Positions 6,980-9,105 of a stretch of 9,105 nucleotides of DNA are shown piece by piece; position 1 is the stretch's first letter, and every line of letters begins with the position of its first letter. Position numbers and translations under genes: made by a program. The notes beneath the pieces were generated by a model. It had not been told where the DNA came from and made no database searches. It saw nothing but the letters and a program-made list of their open reading frames with translations. Source of the DNA: Anaerohabitans sp036788095 (GTDB lineage: Bacteria > Zhuqueibacterota > Zhuqueibacteria > Residuimicrobiales > Residuimicrobiaceae); NCBI GenBank assembly GCA_036788095.1, contig DAIQOA010000173.1, forward strand, positions 1-9,105, written 5' to 3'.

Positions 6980-8414
6980 AATGGTTGGCTTGAAGTTTAC
7001 GGCTTCCGTGCGTCATGGGATCACCTGGATAACCCAATAGGGCCCAATCCAGCCGTTTTTCACCTTCTCCATGACAGCCGGTGCACTGCAGCGCTTTTTC
7101 CTTCGGCGATACCATATGGGTGAGAGTCCAGTACATATCCGTACGGACAAAGCCATAGTTGCCGCTGTAGGGCATTCCGACCGCCTCAGACCCGATGCGC
7201 GCAGCCCGGTCCCAGTCGAACTTGGTCCAATAGCCCTCTGGCCCTGCGGTGTTGGGCTGAATGAGATAGTTATAGGTGGCATCATAAATCTGTTTGGCGC
7301 GATGGATCTTGAAGGGCATGATCCTGGCTCTGGGATCATGAATATCGCCGTTCGGACGATTGAGCTCCGTGACGCCGTTAGGATCGATTTTATCTCCAAG
7401 TAGATAGTGCTGGCTGGTGCAGTTGTACCAGCGATACTCGGGTACGATGTTTTTCTCCCAGACGAAACGGCCCTTGATCTTTAGATAATTGTGGTCATCC
7501 TCGGGCAGATCCTGGCCTGCCTGCGACCAGTCCCAGTGGACTTTGGTCGCCTGTTTGACCGCGGCATAGGGAATATGACAGGTCGGGCAGCCGACGCTGG
7601 TCACATGGCGGTTGATGCGCTCATCTTGATGCAGGTCTGATTCATGGCAGTCGGTGCAATGGATTTGATAGGCAGTGCCCGGAGAGATGCAGAACGCCCG
7701 CCCTTTAATGTTGTGGTCGCTGGTCTGGTGGCAATCGGTGCAGAGGAATTTATGCCTGCCCATATGCACGTCGATCTCTTCGCTGGGGTGATAGAGGCTG
7801 CCGTCGAGGTCGCCGTGTTTGACCGCATTGCCGCCGCCGCCGCGAAAATGGCAGCCGCCGCAGTTCTCCCGGGTGGGATTGCCGACGCTGCGCGCAGAGA
7901 GCAAAAGATCCACCCCTATCTCCGGTATGCCGGCATCGCCCTTGATGTACTGCCCGCTGCGGTCATGGCACACGAGGCAGTCGACCAACTCCTGGTTGGT
8001 GAAATCGAAATCAGCGTCCTTCCATCCATACCCGGCGTGGCAGGCGGTGCACGGCGGCCAGTTGGAGCGAATGCCGATGCAGAAATTATTGATCGCGTTT
8101 TTCTTTCCGAGCCGGACCGGCTCCTGCCGATGGGCCACCCGGAAGGGTTCACTCTCCCAGGTCCAATGCGAGGTTCGCATGATCTCCATTGCTGCGTCCG
8201 GATGGCATTGCAGACAGGCGACCGTGACCTCTCGGCCGCTGTTGAATGGCCCTTTGAGGAGATGGGTGTGGTCTGTTTTGTTCTTTTTTTTCTGCACCTG
8301 GTCCCAGGGACGATCGCGTGATTCAGAGCGGGGCGGGCGCAAAAGCCAAATGGGTAGGGCGATTGAGGCGATGACCAGAGCGAGTATCAACCAATACGTT
8401 TTTTTTCGCGGCAT
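6978..8414 (-). CDS. Octaheme c-type cytochrome, tetrathionate reductase (OTR) family
   Basis: This 478-residue protein has a basic start and one hydrophobic helix (about 7-25) that looks like an uncleaved anchor, placing the rest in the periplasm. Exactly eight CXXCH motifs start at Cys67, 122, 146, 185, 225, 253, 276 and 444. The spacing and flanking sequence (CLQCHPDAA with HWTWE, NNFC before CTACHAGYGWKD, and YWTLTHMVSPKEKALQC before the last motif) match the Shewanella OTR family as I remember it. That enzyme reduces tetrathionate to thiosulfate and also acts on nitrite and hydroxylamine in vitro; its second heme is ligated by lysine. Lys132, six residues after the second CXXCH, is a candidate for that ligand. 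I chose the ATG at 8414, with GGAG 6 bases upstream, over the in-frame GTG at 8426. It is the first gene of the operon. The substrate in this organism is not proven by sequence. Confidence 0.9.
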   Translation of the reverse strand: MPRKKTYWLILALVIASIALPIWLLRPPRSESRDRPWDQVQKKKNKTDHTHLLKGPFNSGREVTVACLQCHPDAAMEIMRTSHWTWESEPFRVAHRQEPVRLGKKNAINNFCIGIRSNWPPCTACHAGYGWKDADFDFTNQELVDCLVCHDRSGQYIKGDAGIPEIGVDLLLSARSVGNPTRENCGGCHFRGGGGNAVKHGDLDGSLYHPSEEIDVHMGRHKFLCTDCHQTSDHNIKGRAFCISPGTAYQIHCTDCHESDLHQDERINRHVTSVGCPTCHIPYAAVKQATKVHWDWSQAGQDLPEDDHNYLKIKGRFVWEKNIVPEYRWYNCTSQHYLLGDKIDPNGVTELNRPNGDIHDPRARIMPFKIHRAKQIYDATYNYLIQPNTAGPEGYWTKFDWDRAARIGSEAVGMPYSGNYGFVRTDMYWTLTHMVSPKEKALQCTGCHGEGEKRLDWALLGYPGDPMTHGSRKLQANH

Positions 8415-8420
8415 GGTGCT

Positions 8421-8424
8421 CTCC
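8421..8424 (-). promoter_or_regulatory. Ribosome binding site of the octaheme cytochrome gene
   Basis: GGAG on the minus strand is 6 bases before the ATG at 8414. It overlaps the alternative GTG codon (8424-8426), making that GTG an unlikely start. Confidence 0.6.
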
Positions 8425-8487
8425 ACAGCAAAGCGGGTTAAGGCGCCGGCGATGAATTGATATCCAGTCGAAAACCAGCAGCAAAAT

Positions 8488-8516
8488 AAAATACATATTG
8501 CCGGTCAAAATTGCAA
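8488..8516 (-). promoter_or_regulatory. Possible sigma70-like promoter of the octaheme cytochrome operon
   Basis: On the minus strand, TTGCAA (8511-8516) and TATTTT (8488-8493) are separated by 17 bases in an AT-rich patch, each matching four of six consensus positions. Transcription would start near 8481 and leave a leader of about 65 bases. The match is weak, and the promoter consensus of this organism is unknown. No clear regulator operator or terminator was seen nearby. Confidence 0.25.
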
Positions 8517-8636
8517 AGTTTTTTCCACAGAGTTCGTTCCCGCAACGAAAAACAAGACAGACGGATCGGCCTGGATGGTCGGTCCTTCGGTTCGAGCGGC
8601 CGCCGGGCTATGGCTCCATTGCGGCTGCAGAACCGC

Positions 8637-9104
8637 TCATCCCGTCGTCGTATCCCGGATCATCTCTTCGACCTGGTTGATGGCCTGAAAAAGCTTTTCT
8701 TGATACGCAGGCAGGGTAAAAAACCATGGAGCCATCAGAAATCCCTTTAGCCGCTCCGCGGTTAGATTTTTTCGGCAGAAGGCGAGGGTGCCTTTCAAGT
8801 TAACATCTGTGCTCCAGTTCGACCCGGTGGGCACTTGATCGAATCCCGCTCGGTCCAGATCGAGATAAGCTTGGACATATTTCACTTTAGCCGGGTCAAA
8901 GTCAGCGCCATAATACCAGTTGCTCTGCAGAACGGATTTGGGCATGCGGCGGAGGAACTCTTCCGGGTGGTTCCAGTAATAGTCGGACCAGATCCACGGT
9001 CGTACGCCCCGGTTCTCCACCTGGCGGATGAAAAAGAAAAAGTCGTGCCACCACAGCTCCCCCTGGCGAACCACCGCATAGCTGTACTTGGATTGATGAC
9101 CGGC
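8637..9104 (-). CDS. C-terminal part of a probable TIM-barrel glycoside hydrolase, 5' partial
   Basis: The frame is open to the right edge, so only the last 155 residues are visible; the GTG at 9074 is internal because conserved-looking sequence (SKYSYAVVRQGELWWHDF) runs through it. The fragment is rich in aromatic residues. It contains GVRPWIWSDYYWNHPEEF followed by SVLQSNWYYG and a Gly-Phe-Asp-Gln-Val-Pro segment, resembling the last strands of TIM-barrel glycosidases of the GH20-like type, where a Trp-x-Asp and aromatic residues line the sugar pocket. I cannot name the family with certainty, and the catalytic region and any signal peptide lie outside the window. It has the same orientation as the octaheme operon but is separated by 222 bases, so it is probably a different transcription unit with no functional link. 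Confidence 0.6.
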   Translation of the reverse strand, partial: AGHQSKYSYAVVRQGELWWHDFFFFIRQVENRGVRPWIWSDYYWNHPEEFLRRMPKSVLQSNWYYGADFDPAKVKYVQAYLDLDRAGFDQVPTGSNWSTDVNLKGTLAFCRKNLTAERLKGFLMAPWFFTLPAYQEKLFQAINQVEEMIRDTTTG

Positions 9105-9105
9105 G

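Larger units (their letters stand above)
8415..8636. other. Non-coding stretch upstream of the octaheme operon
   Basis: These 222 bases separate the stop of the right-edge gene from the octaheme cytochrome start, both on the minus strand. Short frames on the plus strand here show no recognisable protein. The left half is AT-rich and holds the weak promoter candidate; the right half is GC-rich. A 6-bp inverted repeat TTCGTT/AACGAA (8533-8549) is present without a T run, so it is not a convincing terminator. Confidence 0.6.

Noticed and set aside
7407..7421. CTSQH (residues 332-336) in the octaheme cytochrome as a possible ninth heme motif
   Set aside because: The second cysteine is glutamine, more than one base from cysteine, and the family already has its full eight motifs.
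7644..8321. Plus-strand open frame of 225 codons opposite the octaheme cytochrome gene
   Set aside because: The opposite strand carries eight CXXCH motifs in a known family; this alanine/valine-rich frame is a shadow.
8424..8426. GTG as start of the octaheme cytochrome
   Set aside because: It overlaps the GGAG that is well spaced for the ATG at 8414, and the basic N-terminus before the anchor helix starts naturally there.
8533..8549. Inverted repeat TTCGTT/AACGAA as terminator of the right-edge gene or an operator
   Set aside because: Only 6 bp, no T run, about 90 bases past the stop; common by chance.

Overview
The window shows six protein-coding genes in three transcription blocks, with no RNA genes, CRISPR arrays, insertion sequences or integrases that I can see. 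The DNA is moderately GC-rich. The strong Shine-Dalgarno sequences argue against a classical Bacteroidota species, although the DUF4954-type protein at the left edge is a family I associate with Bacteroidota and their relatives. My best guess is an uncultured member of the wider FCB group (KSB1, Calditrichota or similar), with low confidence. The bacterium appears Gram-negative and able to respire anaerobically with periplasmic multiheme cytochromes.

Left block (3-2908, + strand): the 3' part of a DUF4954 / left-handed beta-helix gene, then after 35 bases a stand-alone double-SIS protein. The SIS protein keeps the three residues that align with the isomerase catalytic residues of GlmS but has no glutaminase domain. 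The pair suggests sugar-phosphate or amino-sugar metabolism. A terminator at 2938-2966 closes the block, probably acting in both directions.

Central block (2976-8414, - strand) is the most interesting part. It is a compact four-gene operon, read right to left: (1) an octaheme cytochrome c of the tetrathionate reductase (OTR) family, anchored by its N-terminus; (2) a 741-residue fusion of an exported seven-heme c domain with a membrane cytochrome b domain, a natural quinol oxidase partner; (3) the first half of a split YeeE/YedE sulfur-compound channel; (4) the second half of that channel fused to a rhodanese-like domain. Each internal junction has a Shine-Dalgarno sequence inside the stop or last codons of the preceding gene, so translation is probably coupled. 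Proposed working: quinol electrons pass through the b/c fusion to the periplasmic octaheme enzyme, which reduces tetrathionate or a similar sulfur or nitrogen oxyanion; the channel then handles a product such as thiosulfate. Oddities are an eighth heme motif in gene 2 that lacks its first cysteine by one base, and a rhodanese domain with no catalytic cysteine but a C-terminal Gly-Gly-Cys-Gly tail.

Right edge (8637-9104, - strand): the C-terminal part of a gene that continues beyond the window, resembling a TIM-barrel glycoside hydrolase. A 222-base non-coding stretch (8415-8636) between it and the operon is the likely promoter region of the operon.
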